Made by a program: the position numbers and the translations under genes. The notes beneath the pieces are model-generated. The model searched no databases, was not told the DNA's origin, and saw nothing but the letters and a program-made list of their open reading frames with translations. 64,000 nt of DNA from Desulfuromonadaceae bacterium (GTDB taxonomy: Bacteria; Desulfobacterota; Desulfuromonadia; Geobacterales; Pseudopelobacteraceae), in contig JAQTQX010000010.1 in the NCBI GenBank assembly GCA_028712075.1, positions 62,001 to 126,000 of the forward strand, given 5' to 3'. This document shows, in pieces, positions 36,149 through 46,243 of this stretch. Position 1 is the first letter of the stretch. Each line of letters begins with the position of its first letter.

Positions 36149-37516
36149 TTATTTTTCAGTCACAGCCCGTATTGATTCCTGCAGAACACCTACCAGCAGA
36201 TCAAGTTCATCGTGTGAAATAACCAACGGTGGAAAAATTACGATGGTATTGCCAAGCGGGCGGGAAAAAACCCCTAGTTTACGCGCCTCAAGGCAGACCC
36301 GAATTCCGACCCGCTCTTCCCACGGATACGGTGTACCGGTTTCACGATTTTCAACCAACTCGATGCCGGCTGCCAAACCACACTGACGAATATCGCCAAC
36401 ATGCGGCATCACTGTAAACTCTTCAAGTCTCTGTTTCAACAATGATATCTTCGATTGGAGTTCTGAAAGCAGATTATCCGACTGAAAGAGTTGCAGACTA
36501 CGAAGAGCCACAGCACACGCTAGCGGATTTCCGGTAAAGGTATGGCCATGAAAAAACGTCTTAAGTTCTGCATAATCGCCCAGAAATGCCGCATAGACCA
36601 TATCGCTGGTAACTGTTACCGCCAGTGGAAGGTACCCCGCTGCAATCCCCTTGGAAAGAGCCATGATATCTGGCACAACATCTTCATGATTACAGGCGAA
36701 CATCGCGCCGGTTCTGCCGAATCCGGTTGCGACCTCATCGACGATCATCAGAATATCATAGCGGGAGCACAATTCCCGCACCCGCTTCAGAAAGCCGGCC
36801 GGCTGCACTATCATTCCGCCAGCTCCCTGCAACAGCGGTTCAATAACGAGTCCAGCTGTAGAAGCGGCGTTGTTTTTCATCAGTTCCTCGAGCGAATCAA
36901 GACACTCCATGCCGCACGACTCTTTTTTCAGACCACATTCGCAGCGATAACAATACGGTGCCGGCGCCTGATATGTTTCGAACATTAATGGTTTAAAGGT
37001 TGTATGATAAATACCTATTCCGCCAACACTTACCGCACCGATAGTGTCACCATGATACGCGTTTCTAAACGTTATGAACCGGCTCCGTTCAGGCCTGCCA
37101 GAGTGCACCTGGTACTGGTAGGCCATCTTTACCGCAACCTCCATAGCGGTGGATCCGTTGTCGGAATAGAAAAATCGATCCAGTCCTTCAGGAGTTATTT
37201 CTGCCAACCGCGCCGCCAGAATAATGCTCTGCTCACTCCCCAGCCCAAGCAAAGTAGAATGCTCAAGGAAATCAACCTGTTCTTTTAAAGCATCATTCAA
37301 CTCTTTACGGCAGTGACCATGTACATTCGTCCACATTGAGGCAACACCGTCCAGGTAGCGATTACCGTCAGTGTCAATTAGCCAGCAACCCTCCCCTTTG
37401 GCAATTATTATCTGTTCGTCACGCTGCCAGTCCTGCATCTGGGTAAACGGGTGCCACACGTAACGCTTGTCCCACTGGCGAAGTTGTTCGGTAGTTATGC
37501 TGTCTTGTTTTTGCAT
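36149..37516 (-). CDS. bioA: Adenosylmethionine-8-amino-7-oxononanoate aminotransferase
   Basis: From the ATG at 37516 the protein has 455 residues; GAGGAAC lies upstream of this start, while the track start at 37552 lies inside the glyA terminator. Blocks include WHPFTQMQDW near the N-terminus, YSDNGSTAMEVAVKMAYQ, YHGDTIGAVSVGG and the PLP lysine in MALSKGIAAGYLPLAV. BioA makes 7,8-diaminopelargonate in biotin synthesis, using S-adenosylmethionine as amino donor. No other bio gene is adjacent. It is followed closely by a response regulator, perhaps co-transcribed. Confidence 0.95.
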   Translation of the reverse strand: MQKQDSITTEQLRQWDKRYVWHPFTQMQDWQRDEQIIIAKGEGCWLIDTDGNRYLDGVASMWTNVHGHCRKELNDALKEQVDFLEHSTLLGLGSEQSIILAARLAEITPEGLDRFFYSDNGSTAMEVAVKMAYQYQVHSGRPERSRFITFRNAYHGDTIGAVSVGGIGIYHTTFKPLMFETYQAPAPYCYRCECGLKKESCGMECLDSLEELMKNNAASTAGLVIEPLLQGAGGMIVQPAGFLKRVRELCSRYDILMIVDEVATGFGRTGAMFACNHEDVVPDIMALSKGIAAGYLPLAVTVTSDMVYAAFLGDYAELKTFFHGHTFTGNPLACAVALRSLQLFQSDNLLSELQSKISLLKQRLEEFTVMPHVGDIRQCGLAAGIELVENRETGTPYPWEERVGIRVCLEARKLGVFSRPLGNTIVIFPPLVISHDELDLLVGVLQESIRAVTEK

Positions 37517-37540
37517 AAAGAAGTTCCTCGTTTGTCCTAC

Positions 37541-37571
37541 AAAAAAACCCACCAGAAATTTTCCAGTGGGT
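37541..37571 (-). terminator. Intrinsic terminator after glyA
   Basis: On the minus strand ACCCAC and GTGGGT bound a 13-base loop and are followed by T7. It lies 26 bp after the glyA stop and 25 bp before the chosen bioA start, so glyA and bioA are probably separate transcripts or linked only by read-through. Confidence 0.8.
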
Positions 37572-37596
37572 CATGTAACTACCGTATATTTGCCAT

Positions 37597-38844
37597 TTAC
37601 ACAAGTCTGTCAGCGTATAGTGGAAATTTCTTCATCATTGCATTGACCTGAACCCTGATCGCAGCCAGTTTTTCATCATTGCCGATGTTCTCAACGGCAG
37701 CAGCAATAAATCCGGCTACTGAGTCCATTTCGGTTTCTTTCAGACCATGGGACGTACACGCTGGTGTACCAACCCGAATGCCTGAAGTGACAAATGGCGA
37801 ACGGGTTTCAAACGGTACGGTGTTCTTGTTAACAGTAATGCCTGCCTTATCAAGCGCCTCCTCGGCAGCTTTTCCGGTAATTTCCGTCCCGGAAAAATTG
37901 ATCAGCATGAGGTGGTTGTCGGTACCACCGCTTGTCAGTTTGAATCCCCGCTTGACAAGAGCTTCAGAAAGCGCCTTGGCATTCTTGGCGATCTGCTGCT
38001 GATATGTTTTGAATTCCGGTTGTAGAGCCTCCTTGAAAGCCACCGCCTTGGCGGCAATTACATGCATGAGCGGCCCACCTTGGATACCAGGGAAAATCTG
38101 GGAATTGATCGCTTTGGCAAACTCTTCACGGCAGAGAATCATCCCGCCGCGAGGGCCGCGCAGCGTCTTATGCGTTGTGGTGGTTACAAATTCAGCGTAC
38201 GGAACCGGGCTCGGGTGGACGTCTGCGGCAACCAGACCGGCAATATGCGCCATATCAACCATAACCTGCGCCCCGACTTTATCGGCAATTGCGCGGAATG
38301 CCGGAAAATCGATGATGCGGGGATACGCACTGGCACCAACCACAATAAGTTTCGGTTTGTGTTCGTGCGCAAGGCGCTCAACCTCGGCATAATCAATTGT
38401 TTCAGTTTCCGGCGACACACCATACGGAACAACTTTGTAAAATCGACCGGAAAAATTAACCGGGCTGCCATGAGTGAGATGTCCGCCATGCGACAGGTTC
38501 ATGCCGAGAATCGTGTCCCCCGGCTTGCAGGCTGCGAAGTAGACCGCCATATTTGCCTGGGAACCGGAGTGAGGCTGAACATTAGCATGATCGGCACCGA
38601 ACAGTTCCTTGGCTCGGTCGATTGCAAGCTGTTCGACAATATCAACATGCTCGCAGCCGCCATAATAGCGTTTCCCAGGGTATCCCTCGGCGTACTTGTT
38701 GGTCATGACTGAGCCCTGGGCTTCCAGTACCGCTTCCGATACAAAATTCTCAGAAGCTATCAGTTCCAGATTGTACTCCTGCCGTTCCGTTTCGTGGCGA
38801 ATGGCTTCCGATACCTGGGGATCAAATGATGTAAGGACTGACAT
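37597..38844 (-). CDS. glyA: Serine hydroxymethyltransferase
   Basis: The 415-residue protein has the SHMT signatures [38 protein letters not shown] and the PLP lysine in [17 protein letters not shown]. It interconverts serine and glycine while charging tetrahydrofolate with a one-carbon unit, feeding purine, thymidylate and methionine synthesis. CAAGGAGAAC precedes the ATG. It lies downstream of rpiB, separated by 106 bp that hold the rpiB terminator, as expected from the cluster order in relatives. Confidence 0.97.
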   Translation of the reverse strand: MSVLTSFDPQVSEAIRHETERQEYNLELIASENFVSEAVLEAQGSVMTNKYAEGYPGKRYYGGCEHVDIVEQLAIDRAKELFGADHANVQPHSGSQANMAVYFAACKPGDTILGMNLSHGGHLTHGSPVNFSGRFYKVVPYGVSPETETIDYAEVERLAHEHKPKLIVVGASAYPRIIDFPAFRAIADKVGAQVMVDMAHIAGLVAADVHPSPVPYAEFVTTTTHKTLRGPRGGMILCREEFAKAINSQIFPGIQGGPLMHVIAAKAVAFKEALQPEFKTYQQQIAKNAKALSEALVKRGFKLTSGGTDNHLMLINFSGTEITGKAAEEALDKAGITVNKNTVPFETRSPFVTSGIRVGTPACTSHGLKETEMDSVAGFIAAAVENIGNDEKLAAIRVQVNAMMKKFPLYADRLV

Positions 38845-38884
38845 GGGTTCTCCTTGTAAAAGTTCTGTTATCTACAGCGGTTTG

Positions 38885-38921
38885 CAAACAACAAACGGGA
38901 CACGTGCCGCAGCAGGTCCCG
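38885..38921 (-). terminator. Terminator-like hairpin after rpiB
   Basis: On the minus strand CGGGAC and GTCCCG enclose a 14-base loop and are followed by TTTGTTGTTTG. The hairpin lies between rpiB and glyA and probably ends the fab-rpiB transcript. Confidence 0.7.
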
Positions 38922-38950
38922 CTTTGATATATCTTAAATTGTCCGCCGAT

Positions 38951-39400
38951 CTATGGTGAAGAATACTTCTGTTCAAGCGCTGTTATCTTATCCAGCCTGG
39001 CTTGGTGGCGTCCCCCCTCAAAAGTGGCATCCAGCCAGGCGCCAACAAGGTCGCATGCCTTCTGCTCATCGAGGACGCGCCCTCCGAGAACCAGAATATT
39101 GGCATTATTATGTTCTTTGGCCATACGCGCCATAAATACGTCCGTCACCAGAGCAGCACGAATACCGGGAATTTTGTTGGCGGCAATTGACATGCCGATA
39201 CCGGTTCCGCAGATCAGTATCCCCAGTTCAGCAGTACCGGAAACAACAGCTTCGGCAACCTTCTGACCAAAATCCGGATAATCAACAGACGCATCATTGT
39301 CTGTTCCAGCATCGGTGACTCCACAGTCCCGCCGCCGCAAATAACTGTGCAGCGTTTTTTTTAGTGCTAACCCGCCATGGTCACTGCCAATAATAATCAC
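38951..39400 (-). CDS. rpiB: Ribose-5-phosphate isomerase B
   Basis: The 149-residue protein shows the RpiB/LacA signature: IGSDHGGLALKKTLHSYL, TDNDASVDYPDFGQKVAEAV, and the catalytic cysteine in GILICGTGIGMSIAANK. It interconverts ribulose 5-phosphate and ribose 5-phosphate. It sits 14 bp after fabF, a placement conserved in Geobacter-type genomes even though the pathway is unrelated to fatty acids. A terminator follows it. Confidence 0.96.
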   Translation of the reverse strand: MIIIGSDHGGLALKKTLHSYLRRRDCGVTDAGTDNDASVDYPDFGQKVAEAVVSGTAELGILICGTGIGMSIAANKIPGIRAALVTDVFMARMAKEHNNANILVLGGRVLDEQKACDLVGAWLDATFEGGRHQARLDKITALEQKYSSP

Positions 39401-39414
39401 GTTGTCGCTACCGC

Positions 39415-40650
39415 CTATACTTTTTTGAACAGCAGAGTCGCATTGGTGCCGCCAAAACCGAGTGAATTGCTCATCGCATATTCAATCTTTGCGTCACGGG
39501 CAGTGTTCGGCACATAATCCAGATCACATTCCGGGTCCGTAGTTTCATAGTTAATCGTCGGCGGGACAACACCCTTTTCCATCGCCATACAGGTAAAGGC
39601 TGCTTCAACTCCACCGGCAGCACCGAGAAGATGACCTGTCATCGACTTTGTTGATGAGACCATCAGTTTGGAAGCGTGAGCGCCAAAAACAGATTTTATT
39701 GCCAGTGACTCATTCAGGTCGTTAAACGGCGTTGATGTGCCATGTGCATTAATATAGGTCACCTGATCCGGAGCAACGCCGGCATTTTTCAACGCCATTT
39801 TCATACAGCGTGCAGCGCCCTCTCCTCCTGAGGCAGGAGCGGTCATATGGTAAGCATCACCGGTAAGACCGTAGCCGACAACTTCTGCATAGATTTTTGC
39901 GCCGCGCTTTTTGGCCGCTTCGTACTCTTCCAAAACAACTATGCCGGCTCCTTCAGCAAGAACAAATCCGTCCCGTCCCATGTCAAACGGCCGGGAAGCT
40001 TTCTCAGGAGATGAATTATTGCTGTCCGACAGCGCCTTCATTGCCGCAAAACCACCGATACCAAGCGGAGTCACCGTTGATTCAGTGCCTCCGGCGATCA
40101 TCGCATCGGCATCACCACGGGCAATAATGTGATAGGCATCACCAATTGAATGAGTACCGGTTGCGCATGCAGAAACCGACGAGAGATTCGGACCCTTTGC
40201 CCCGTACCTGATGGAAATGTGACCGGGAGCAAGGTTGATGATCAGCATCGGGATAAAAAATGGAGAGATTTTCTTAGGACCGCCCTCACCCAGCAAAGTA
40301 TGGTACCGTTCAATTGACGGTAAACCGCCCAGGCCAGCGCCGACAAGGACACCTACCCGCTCTGCGTTTTCATCATCAATTACCAGGCCCGAGTCTTCCA
40401 TGGCATAATGAGCGGCAGCAAGAGCATACTGAATAAAGAGATCCATTTTTTTGATCTCTTTTTTGTCAATGTACTCCTCTGCATTAAAATCTGACACTTC
40501 ACCGGCAATTTTTACCGGCATGTCGCTCGCGTCAAAGCGGGTGATCAGCCCTACTCCGGATTTTCCTGCAACAAGTGAATCCCAGTTTTTTGCGTTGCCG
40601 CAGCCGAGCGGAGAAACAGCCCCAACCCCGGTTATTACAACTCTTCTCAT
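39415..40650 (-). CDS. fabF: 3-oxoacyl-ACP synthase II
   Basis: From the ATG at 40650 the protein has 411 residues, the usual length; the track start at 40713 adds 21 unrelated residues. [18 protein letters not shown] is the family's start. The catalytic triad is visible: Cys in [16 protein letters not shown], His in [14 protein letters not shown] and His in [15 protein letters not shown]. FabF extends acyl-ACP by two carbons, including C16:1 to C18:1. It follows acpP by 81 bp and precedes rpiB. Confidence 0.97.
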   Translation of the reverse strand: MRRVVITGVGAVSPLGCGNAKNWDSLVAGKSGVGLITRFDASDMPVKIAGEVSDFNAEEYIDKKEIKKMDLFIQYALAAAHYAMEDSGLVIDDENAERVGVLVGAGLGGLPSIERYHTLLGEGGPKKISPFFIPMLIINLAPGHISIRYGAKGPNLSSVSACATGTHSIGDAYHIIARGDADAMIAGGTESTVTPLGIGGFAAMKALSDSNNSSPEKASRPFDMGRDGFVLAEGAGIVVLEEYEAAKKRGAKIYAEVVGYGLTGDAYHMTAPASGGEGAARCMKMALKNAGVAPDQVTYINAHGTSTPFNDLNESLAIKSVFGAHASKLMVSSTKSMTGHLLGAAGGVEAAFTCMAMEKGVVPPTINYETTDPECDLDYVPNTARDAKIEYAMSNSLGFGGTNATLLFKKV

Positions 40651-40731
40651 AATATGTGGCTCCGTAAACCAATGGCTTCTGTTTATTGCATTAAGAAAAA
40701 GAGGGGCTTTCACCCCCCCGGCTTTAATGTA

Positions 40732-40965
40732 TCAGCTATGCTCGGTAATATACTCAATCGCATCGTTGACAGTCTGGATTTTTTCTGCATCTTCATCCGG
40801 AATTTCAATATCGAACTCTTCTTCGAGAGCCATGACCAACTCAACAGTGTCAAGCGAATCAGCACCGAGATCATCCATAAATGAAGATTCATTTGAAACC
40901 TGAGCTTCTTCCACCCCAAGCTGTTCCGCAACTATTTCTTTTACCCGCTTAGCAATATCCGACAT
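40732..40965 (-). CDS. acpP: Acyl carrier protein
   Basis: The 77-residue acidic protein has the phosphopantetheine serine in [20 protein letters not shown] and ends ITEHS. GGAGGTGAGAA lies just before the ATG. ACP carries the growing acyl chain to the Fab enzymes and then to PlsX. It has its own strong promoter (41023-41051) and a stable hairpin upstream, which fits the high level of expression that ACP needs compared with its neighbours. Confidence 0.98.
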   Translation of the reverse strand: MSDIAKRVKEIVAEQLGVEEAQVSNESSFMDDLGADSLDTVELVMALEEEFDIEIPDEDAEKIQTVNDAIEYITEHS

Positions 40966-40999
40966 TTCTCACCTCCGTTTGATTTTAAACCTTTGCAGG

Positions 41000-41017
41000 T
41001 TCCGTTGTATAACGCGT
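41000..41017. repeat. 18-bp word shared with the region before the hybrid kinase
   Basis: TTCCGTTGTATAACGCGT here is identical to the reverse complement of 8998-9015. It contains the small palindrome CGTTGTATAACG. In the acpP leader it lies just downstream of the -10 hexamer. It could be an operator or a short dispersed repeat; two copies in one window are not proof of either. Confidence 0.4.
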
Positions 41018-41022
41018 GTGCC

Positions 41023-41051
41023 TAAATAAGCATGAAATCTTCAAAAGTCAA
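41023..41051 (-). promoter_or_regulatory. Sigma-70-type promoter of acpP
   Basis: On the minus strand TTGACT, a 17-bp spacer and TATTTA form a good promoter starting about 50-60 bp before the acpP ATG. It gives acpP and fabF expression independent of the upstream fab genes. Confidence 0.7.
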
Positions 41052-41060
41052 TCATATTTT

Positions 41061-41084
41061 GCCACATCACCGCCGTGATGTGGC
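41061..41084. other. Strong 10-bp hairpin between fabG and acpP
   Basis: GCCACATCAC, a four-base loop and GTGATGTGGC form a perfect 10-bp stem. On the minus strand it is followed by AAAATATG, so it is not a clear intrinsic terminator. It may stabilise the 3' end of the fabG message or mark a processing point upstream of the acpP promoter. Confidence 0.65.
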
Positions 41085-41111
41085 ACTGTCATACATCTGA
41101 ACAGCGCGCGG

Positions 41112-41849
41112 CTACATGTACATTCCGCCATTAACAGAAAGAACATGCCCGGTTATGTACCCGGATGCCTCAGCTGCCAAAAATGCGACCGCATTGGCGA
41201 TATCGTCAGCACTTCCAAGCCGTTCCAGAGGTATCTGGGCAGTCAGTTCGGCACGCACCTTGTCGGAAAGTGCATCGGTCATGGCAGTGGCAATAAAGCC
41301 AGGCGCAACGGCATTGACCGTGATATTCCGTTTTGCCATTTCCCTGGCGTTCGACTTTGTGAGTCCGATGAGGCCGGCCTTGCTGGCACAATAGTTGGCC
41401 TGGCCAGCATTGCCCATCTGCCCGACAACGGAAGCGATGTTTATGATACGACCATAGCGCTGCTTGCTCATAACCTTGAAAGCGGCTCGGGTACAGACGA
41501 AAGCACCTTTCAGGTTGACGTTCAGTACGGCGTCCCAATCTTCATCCTTCATACGCATCAGCAGACCGTCACGGGTAATCCCGGCATTGTTGACCAGAAT
41601 ATCAACCCGTCCAAAAGCCTCGGTCGCCGCCTCAATCATCCGTTCTGCATCGGCTGTAACAGTTACGTTGCCAACCACTGCGAGTGCCTTTCCACCGGCT
41701 GCCTGCAACTCGGCAACCACCGCATCGGTGGACGTCTGATCCATATCAACAGCAACGATAGTCGTTCCTCGGGCGGACAGTGACAAGGCAATACTTCTTC
41801 CAATTCCTCGTGACGCACCGGTTATAACGGCAACTTTTTCTTTAGGCAT
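41112..41849 (-). CDS. fabG: 3-oxoacyl-ACP reductase
   Basis: The 245-residue protein is a short-chain dehydrogenase with the NADPH motif GASRGIGRSIA, the NNAG block (DILVNNAGITRDGLLMRM) and the catalytic Ser, Tyr and Lys in NIASVVGQMG and QANYCASKAGLIG. It reduces 3-oxoacyl-ACP in each elongation round. It ends GHVLSVNGGMYM, typical of FabG. It lies 24 bp after fabZ. Confidence 0.97.
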   Translation of the reverse strand: MPKEKVAVITGASRGIGRSIALSLSARGTTIVAVDMDQTSTDAVVAELQAAGGKALAVVGNVTVTADAERMIEAATEAFGRVDILVNNAGITRDGLLMRMKDEDWDAVLNVNLKGAFVCTRAAFKVMSKQRYGRIINIASVVGQMGNAGQANYCASKAGLIGLTKSNAREMAKRNITVNAVAPGFIATAMTDALSDKVRAELTAQIPLERLGSADDIANAVAFLAAEASGYITGHVLSVNGGMYM

Positions 41850-41873
41850 AACAACCCCTTTCTTAATACAGTT

Positions 41874-42311
41874 TTAACTGTGCTTATCGGCGAAAGTCGC
41901 CTTTAAATCGGCTTCAGTGACAAGCTTCCCGTCAACAAACGCCTTGGCGCTAAAAAACCAGATTCCCCGTTTGCAGCCGGCCGCTTCGATTTCGAAGCGC
42001 AGTTGATCACCCGGCATGACCGGCTTGCGGAAGCGGGCATTGTCAATACCGGTAAAATAGGTAACTTTAGAACGGACACTCTCATCGGACGAGTAAGCAA
42101 GAATTGCCGCAATCTGGGCCATTGCTTCGATAACGAGAACACCCGGCATAACGGGATGACCGGGGAAATGACCGGGGAAGAATGGTTCATTGATGCTCAC
42201 ATTTTTGATGCCGACAATGCTTTTACCAACTTCCATCTCGATAATTCTGTCAACGAGCAAGAATGGATGCCGATGAGGTAATATATTCATTATTTCATTG
42301 ATGTCGAGCAT
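41874..42311 (-). CDS. fabZ: 3-hydroxyacyl-ACP dehydratase
   Basis: The 145-residue hot-dog protein has [17 protein letters not shown] with the catalytic His, and [20 protein letters not shown] with the acidic partner. It removes water from 3-hydroxyacyl-ACP to give trans-2-enoyl-ACP. In many Geobacter-like genomes fabZ lies in the lipid A cluster beside lpxA; here it sits between fabD and fabG. Whether another copy exists elsewhere cannot be told. Confidence 0.96.
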   Translation of the reverse strand: MLDINEIMNILPHRHPFLLVDRIIEMEVGKSIVGIKNVSINEPFFPGHFPGHPVMPGVLVIEAMAQIAAILAYSSDESVRSKVTYFTGIDNARFRKPVMPGDQLRFEIEAAGCKRGIWFFSAKAFVDGKLVTEADLKATFADKHS

Positions 42312-42354
42312 TGCATGTATCTCCCTGTTTTGATGGGGTTGTAAAACCTGATAT

Positions 42355-43281
42355 TCAGGCTGTCAGCAGCTTCAAGGTGGCAATATTTTCAACATTGATC
42401 GGTGTAATTTCCTTGGTAATGCGCTTTACCAGCCCGGACAGAACTTTTCCGGGGCCGATTTCAACAGTTCTGGCCACGCCATGAGCCGCTAATACTACAA
42501 CAGACTGTTCCCACAGCACCGGCGCACAAACCTGGGCCACCAAAAGGTCACGCACCCTCTCCTTATCTCTGTTGGCAGTTGCCTCAACATTACTGACAAC
42601 CGGAATGGAGATATCTCTGACGGATATAGCATCCAGCTCAACGGCAAGACGGTCGGCCGCCGGCTTCATCAGGGCACAATGAAATGGGGCACTGACCGGC
42701 AACAGCATCGCCTTTTTGAAACCGCGGGTCTTGGCAATATCAATGGCACGCGCAACAGCAGCTGTTGACCCGGCGATAACTATCTGTCCAGGTGAATTAA
42801 AATTGGCGGGAGCAACTATGTCTCCTTCTGCCGCTTCACAGCATATCTCTTCAAGCATGTCACGTTCAATACCAAGCATGGCAGCCATTGCTCCCGTTCC
42901 AACCGGAACCGCTTCCTGCATAAACGTTCCACGTGCACGTACAGTGCGCACCGCATCCGCAAACGAAAGCGCTCCCGAGCAAACTAATGCAGAGAACTCA
43001 CCAAGCGAATGCCCGGCGACATAATCGGCTTTCAGCCCTGTTTCCTGTTGAACAACCCGTAATACCGCAATGCTTGTTGCAAGTATCGCCGGTTGTGTAT
43101 TGGCGGTTAACTTCAAATCGTCGTCGCTGCCTGCGAAACAGAGTTCGGATAATTTAAAGCCGAGCACATCGTCGGCTTCTTCAAAAAGGTGCCGGGCCAC
43201 TGTAAATGTGTCGGCAAATTCTTTGCCCATACCGGAATACTGGGATCCCTGACCGGGAAAGATTAAAGCGGTTTTAGACAT
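42355..43281 (-). CDS. fabD: Malonyl-CoA:ACP acyltransferase
   Basis: From the ATG at 43281 the protein has 308 residues; AAGGATAACGG lies upstream, and the family's [19 protein letters not shown] then begins it. The nucleophilic serine is in [16 protein letters not shown] and the catalytic His in [15 protein letters not shown]. It loads malonyl groups onto ACP. The track start at 43302 adds seven residues. It is placed between fabH (33 bp upstream) and fabZ. Confidence 0.97.
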   Translation of the reverse strand: MSKTALIFPGQGSQYSGMGKEFADTFTVARHLFEEADDVLGFKLSELCFAGSDDDLKLTANTQPAILATSIAVLRVVQQETGLKADYVAGHSLGEFSALVCSGALSFADAVRTVRARGTFMQEAVPVGTGAMAAMLGIERDMLEEICCEAAEGDIVAPANFNSPGQIVIAGSTAAVARAIDIAKTRGFKKAMLLPVSAPFHCALMKPAADRLAVELDAISVRDISIPVVSNVEATANRDKERVRDLLVAQVCAPVLWEQSVVVLAAHGVARTVEIGPGKVLSGLVKRITKEITPINVENIATLKLLTA

Positions 43282-43314
43282 ATCCGTTATCCTTGCATTC
43301 AAAAGTGCAAAACG

Positions 43315-44298
43315 TTACCAGTGAATCAACGCAGAACCGTATGCAAAGCCACCGCCAAAAGCCACCAGCAGCAATTTACTGTCCGGTGCAAGAAGCCTCT
43401 GACGGTTGGCCTCATCAAGAGCAATAGGAATAGATGCAGATGAGGTATTGCCGTACCGGTGCAGATTTGTGAACAGACGATCACCCTCAATTCCAAGCCG
43501 CTTGGCAGTTGCGTCTATAATGCGACGGTTGGCCTGGTGAGGAATCAGCAGCGCGATATCGGATGAGGTCAGGCCGTTGGCATCAAGAGCCTTGACTGCC
43601 GCCTCCTCCATAGCCCGAACCGCATGCTTGAACACTTCATTTCCTTCCATGTTCACATAGAGCAACCGTTCATCTATCGTGCGACTTTCAGAGGCCGGAT
43701 TACGACTGCCGCTTCCCGACTGGTAGAGAAGTTTCCAGAATGATCCGTTACTGAACGTATGTGTTGAAAGGAGAGCGTGATCTTCACTCTCTGATGCCTC
43801 CAGAATTGCCGCACCTGAGCCGTCCCCAAACAAGACACAGGTGTTGCGATCCCGCCAGTCGACGATGCGCGATAACACTTCGGCACCAATGACAAGAATC
43901 TTTCGGGCGGCTCCTGAGCGGATATACTTCTCCGCAATGGACAATCCGAAAATAAAGCCTGAACAGGCTGCCGAAAGATCGAATGCAGTTGCATTCGTGG
44001 CGCCGAGGATATCCTGCACAATGCAGGCGGTGGAAGGAAAGGGGAAATCCGGAGTAACAGTGCCAACGATGATCAAATCAAGCTCTTCAGGCTGGATACC
44101 GGCCATCGCCATCGCACTGCGCGCAGCTTGTGCAGCAAAGGTTGAAGTGTATTCACCTTCCGAAGCGATGCGGCGCTCCTTGATGCCGGTTCGTAACGTA
44201 ATCCATTCGTCACTGGTATCAACCAATTGTTCTAATTCTGCGTTGGTAAGTATCTTATCAGGTAGTGCAGAGCCGGTTCCGGTAATTCTGATATTCAC
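43315..44298 (-). CDS. fabH: 3-oxoacyl-ACP synthase III
   Basis: The 327-residue protein has the catalytic Cys in DLSAACSGFIFGLSIAEKY, the His in IPHQANRRIIDATAKRLG and the Asn in GNTSSASIPIALDE. It condenses acetyl-CoA with malonyl-ACP to start fatty-acid synthesis. The N-terminal TGTGSALPDKILTNAELEQ is typical. It follows plsX by 13 bp, and fabD follows it, the standard arrangement. Confidence 0.97.
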   Translation of the reverse strand: MNIRITGTGSALPDKILTNAELEQLVDTSDEWITLRTGIKERRIASEGEYTSTFAAQAARSAMAMAGIQPEELDLIIVGTVTPDFPFPSTACIVQDILGATNATAFDLSAACSGFIFGLSIAEKYIRSGAARKILVIGAEVLSRIVDWRDRNTCVLFGDGSGAAILEASESEDHALLSTHTFSNGSFWKLLYQSGSGSRNPASESRTIDERLLYVNMEGNEVFKHAVRAMEEAAVKALDANGLTSSDIALLIPHQANRRIIDATAKRLGIEGDRLFTNLHRYGNTSSASIPIALDEANRQRLLAPDSKLLLVAFGGGFAYGSALIHW

Positions 44299-44311
44299 GC
44301 TTGAATCTCCA

Positions 44312-45367
44312 TTACTCTGCAGCTGCGGAAAGCTGGTTGTCCATTCGCATTGATACAGAATGATTTTCAGTCAGCTTTTCGGCCACGTGTTCCGATACCC
44401 CGCTTTTTGCGTACTCGTGTGCAAACCGGATCGCATTCTTGATCGCCTTGACGTTGGAACCACCATGGCAGATCATACCGACGCCGTTGATACCAAGCAG
44501 TGGAGCCCCTCCGTATTCGGCATAATCAACCAGTTTCTTGAAGCGGTCAAACGCACCGCGCACAAACAGATAGCCGATCTTAGACACCCAACTTTTGACT
44601 ATCTCCCGTTTCAGCATTTTACCGGCAGCATCCGCGAGCCCTTCTGAAAGCTTAAGTACGATATTTCCGACGAAGCCGTCACACACAACGACATCGACAG
44701 CGCCGGCAAAGATATCTCTTCCCTCAATGTACCCGCAATAGTTCAATGACGTTTTGCGCAGTATCGAATTCGATTCCCGGGTCAGCTCGTTTCCTTTTGA
44801 CTCTTCTTCACCGTTGGAGAGCAAACCGACTTTGGGCGAAGGCACTCCCATTGCGTAGCGGGCATAGACCTCACCCATGATGGCAAACTGCACGAGATGC
44901 AGCGGCTTGCAATCAACATTTCCGCCAATATCCAGAACCAGTGTCTGCCCTTTGAGAGTCGGAAACAACTGGGCAATTGCCGGACGTTCAATCCCTTTGA
45001 TACGCTTCAGGACGAACATGCCGGCCGCCATAGTGGCACCGGAATTCCCGGCACTTACCGCTGCACACGCTTTGCCGTCCTTGACTAGTTCAAACGCCTG
45101 GCGCACAGATGAATCACGCTTTTTGCGCACAGCATCCGAAGCGGAATCGTGCATACCGACCACTTCGCTCGCATGAAAAATATCAATGTCCAACCCGCCA
45201 GTTGAGTGTTTTGCCAGTTCAGCCTCAAGACGCGCACGATCACCTACAAGGGTAACCGACAACCCGAATTCCCGGCACGCCGCAACAGCGCCCTCGACTT
45301 CAACAACAGGCGCATTGTCGCCTCCCATTGCATCGACGGCGACTTTCATCTGCTTCGGATATGACAC
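44312..45367 (-). CDS. plsX: Phosphate acyltransferase PlsX
   Basis: The 351-residue protein begins with the PlsX signature [20 protein letters not shown]. Further blocks are [52 protein letters not shown] and [16 protein letters not shown]. PlsX makes acyl-phosphate from acyl-ACP, the first step of the PlsX/PlsY route to phospholipids. It lies between rpmF (8 bp upstream) and fabH. Confidence 0.97.
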   Translation of the reverse strand: MSYPKQMKVAVDAMGGDNAPVVEVEGAVAACREFGLSVTLVGDRARLEAELAKHSTGGLDIDIFHASEVVGMHDSASDAVRKKRDSSVRQAFELVKDGKACAAVSAGNSGATMAAGMFVLKRIKGIERPAIAQLFPTLKGQTLVLDIGGNVDCKPLHLVQFAIMGEVYARYAMGVPSPKVGLLSNGEEESKGNELTRESNSILRKTSLNYCGYIEGRDIFAGAVDVVVCDGFVGNIVLKLSEGLADAAGKMLKREIVKSWVSKIGYLFVRGAFDRFKKLVDYAEYGGAPLLGINGVGMICHGGSNVKAIKNAIRFAHEYAKSGVSEHVAEKLTENHSVSMRMDNQLSAAAE

Positions 45368-45375
45368 GGCACGCT

Positions 45376-45564
45376 CTACGCTTGAGCAGCGGAAAGATCA
45401 ATAACCTCTTTACCCTTGTACGTACCACAGGTTGGGCAGGCACGATGCGGCAGTTTTGCTGCCTTGCATTGAGGGCATACCGACAACGATGGCGTTGTCA
45501 GAAAGTCATGCGCCCTGCGCATATTCTTACGTGATTTGGATGTTTTTTTCTTGGGTACTGCCAT
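45376..45564 (-). CDS. rpmF: 50S ribosomal protein L32
   Basis: The 62-residue protein starts [20 protein letters not shown] and has four cysteines in [18 protein letters not shown], the zinc-binding form of L32. GGAGAAAC lies before the ATG. It is the usual link between the DUF177 gene and plsX, and often shares their transcript. Presence of all four cysteines indicates that this is the zinc-containing version. Confidence 0.98.
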   Translation of the reverse strand: MAVPKKKTSKSRKNMRRAHDFLTTPSLSVCPQCKAAKLPHRACPTCGTYKGKEVIDLSAAQA

Positions 45565-45609
45565 GATGTTTCTCCTTTTTCCGGTGCTGCACGTGTTCGT
45601 GCCACCGCC

Positions 45610-46155
45610 CTATTTTTCGGCTATTTTAAAATTCTTCAGCGCCCCGAAGGCCAGGCTTGTCGGTTGTTCCCCACAGGCACAGCTGGAGGAATTCAAGTCA
45701 ATGCCACAGACATGGCAGAGCCCCTTACAGGATTCACTACAGAGCGGCTTTAACGGGATTTCCATTGCAATCTGTTCTTCAACTTCGTGGGTCAGGTCAA
45801 TTTCATCACCGGAGTACACGGATGAAATCAGATCCATTTCACCAAGTTCAATTTCATCTTCATCACAGGAAACTCCAGTCGTTTCCTTGCGAAAAAAAAT
45901 GGTAAAGCTCGTATCTATACTGGACACGTACTCGGCCAGACAGCGTGAACAGGAAAGCTCCAGCGGAGCAACCAGCCTGCCGGCGACGCGTATCGTATTG
46001 AATTCACGGGTAGCAAAAATGTCGCCGGTAATCCTGCCGGTGATACAACAACCGTTATCGTTCTGCATCCCGGCAAGCAGTGGAAATGAATCCACAGCTT
46101 CATCCAAATGAAGCACGAACGGTGTATCCTTGATATGCTCAACAGTAACTTTCAC
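45610..46155 (-). CDS. YceD/DUF177 family protein
   Basis: I start at the GTG at 46155 (181 residues), with GGGATGG upstream; the track start at 46185 uses TTG and has no ribosome binding site. Cysteine pairs lie in SCSRCLAEYVS and, near the C-terminus, in CSESCKGLCHVCGIDLNSSSCAC. The C-terminal motif is the conserved hallmark of DUF177. In bacteria and plastids the family is linked to 23S rRNA accumulation, and it usually stands upstream of rpmF, as here. Confidence 0.92.
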   Translation of the reverse strand: MKVTVEHIKDTPFVLHLDEAVDSFPLLAGMQNDNGCCITGRITGDIFATREFNTIRVAGRLVAPLELSCSRCLAEYVSSIDTSFTIFFRKETTGVSCDEDEIELGEMDLISSVYSGDEIDLTHEVEEQIAMEIPLKPLCSESCKGLCHVCGIDLNSSSCACGEQPTSLAFGALKNFKIAEK

Positions 46156-46243
46156 GTATAGCCATCCCGGATAAACGAACCACAAATTTAAAGCAAATCA
46201 GTATAGTGAATAGAGCTGAATTGTCAAGAAATTAACGCGACGT

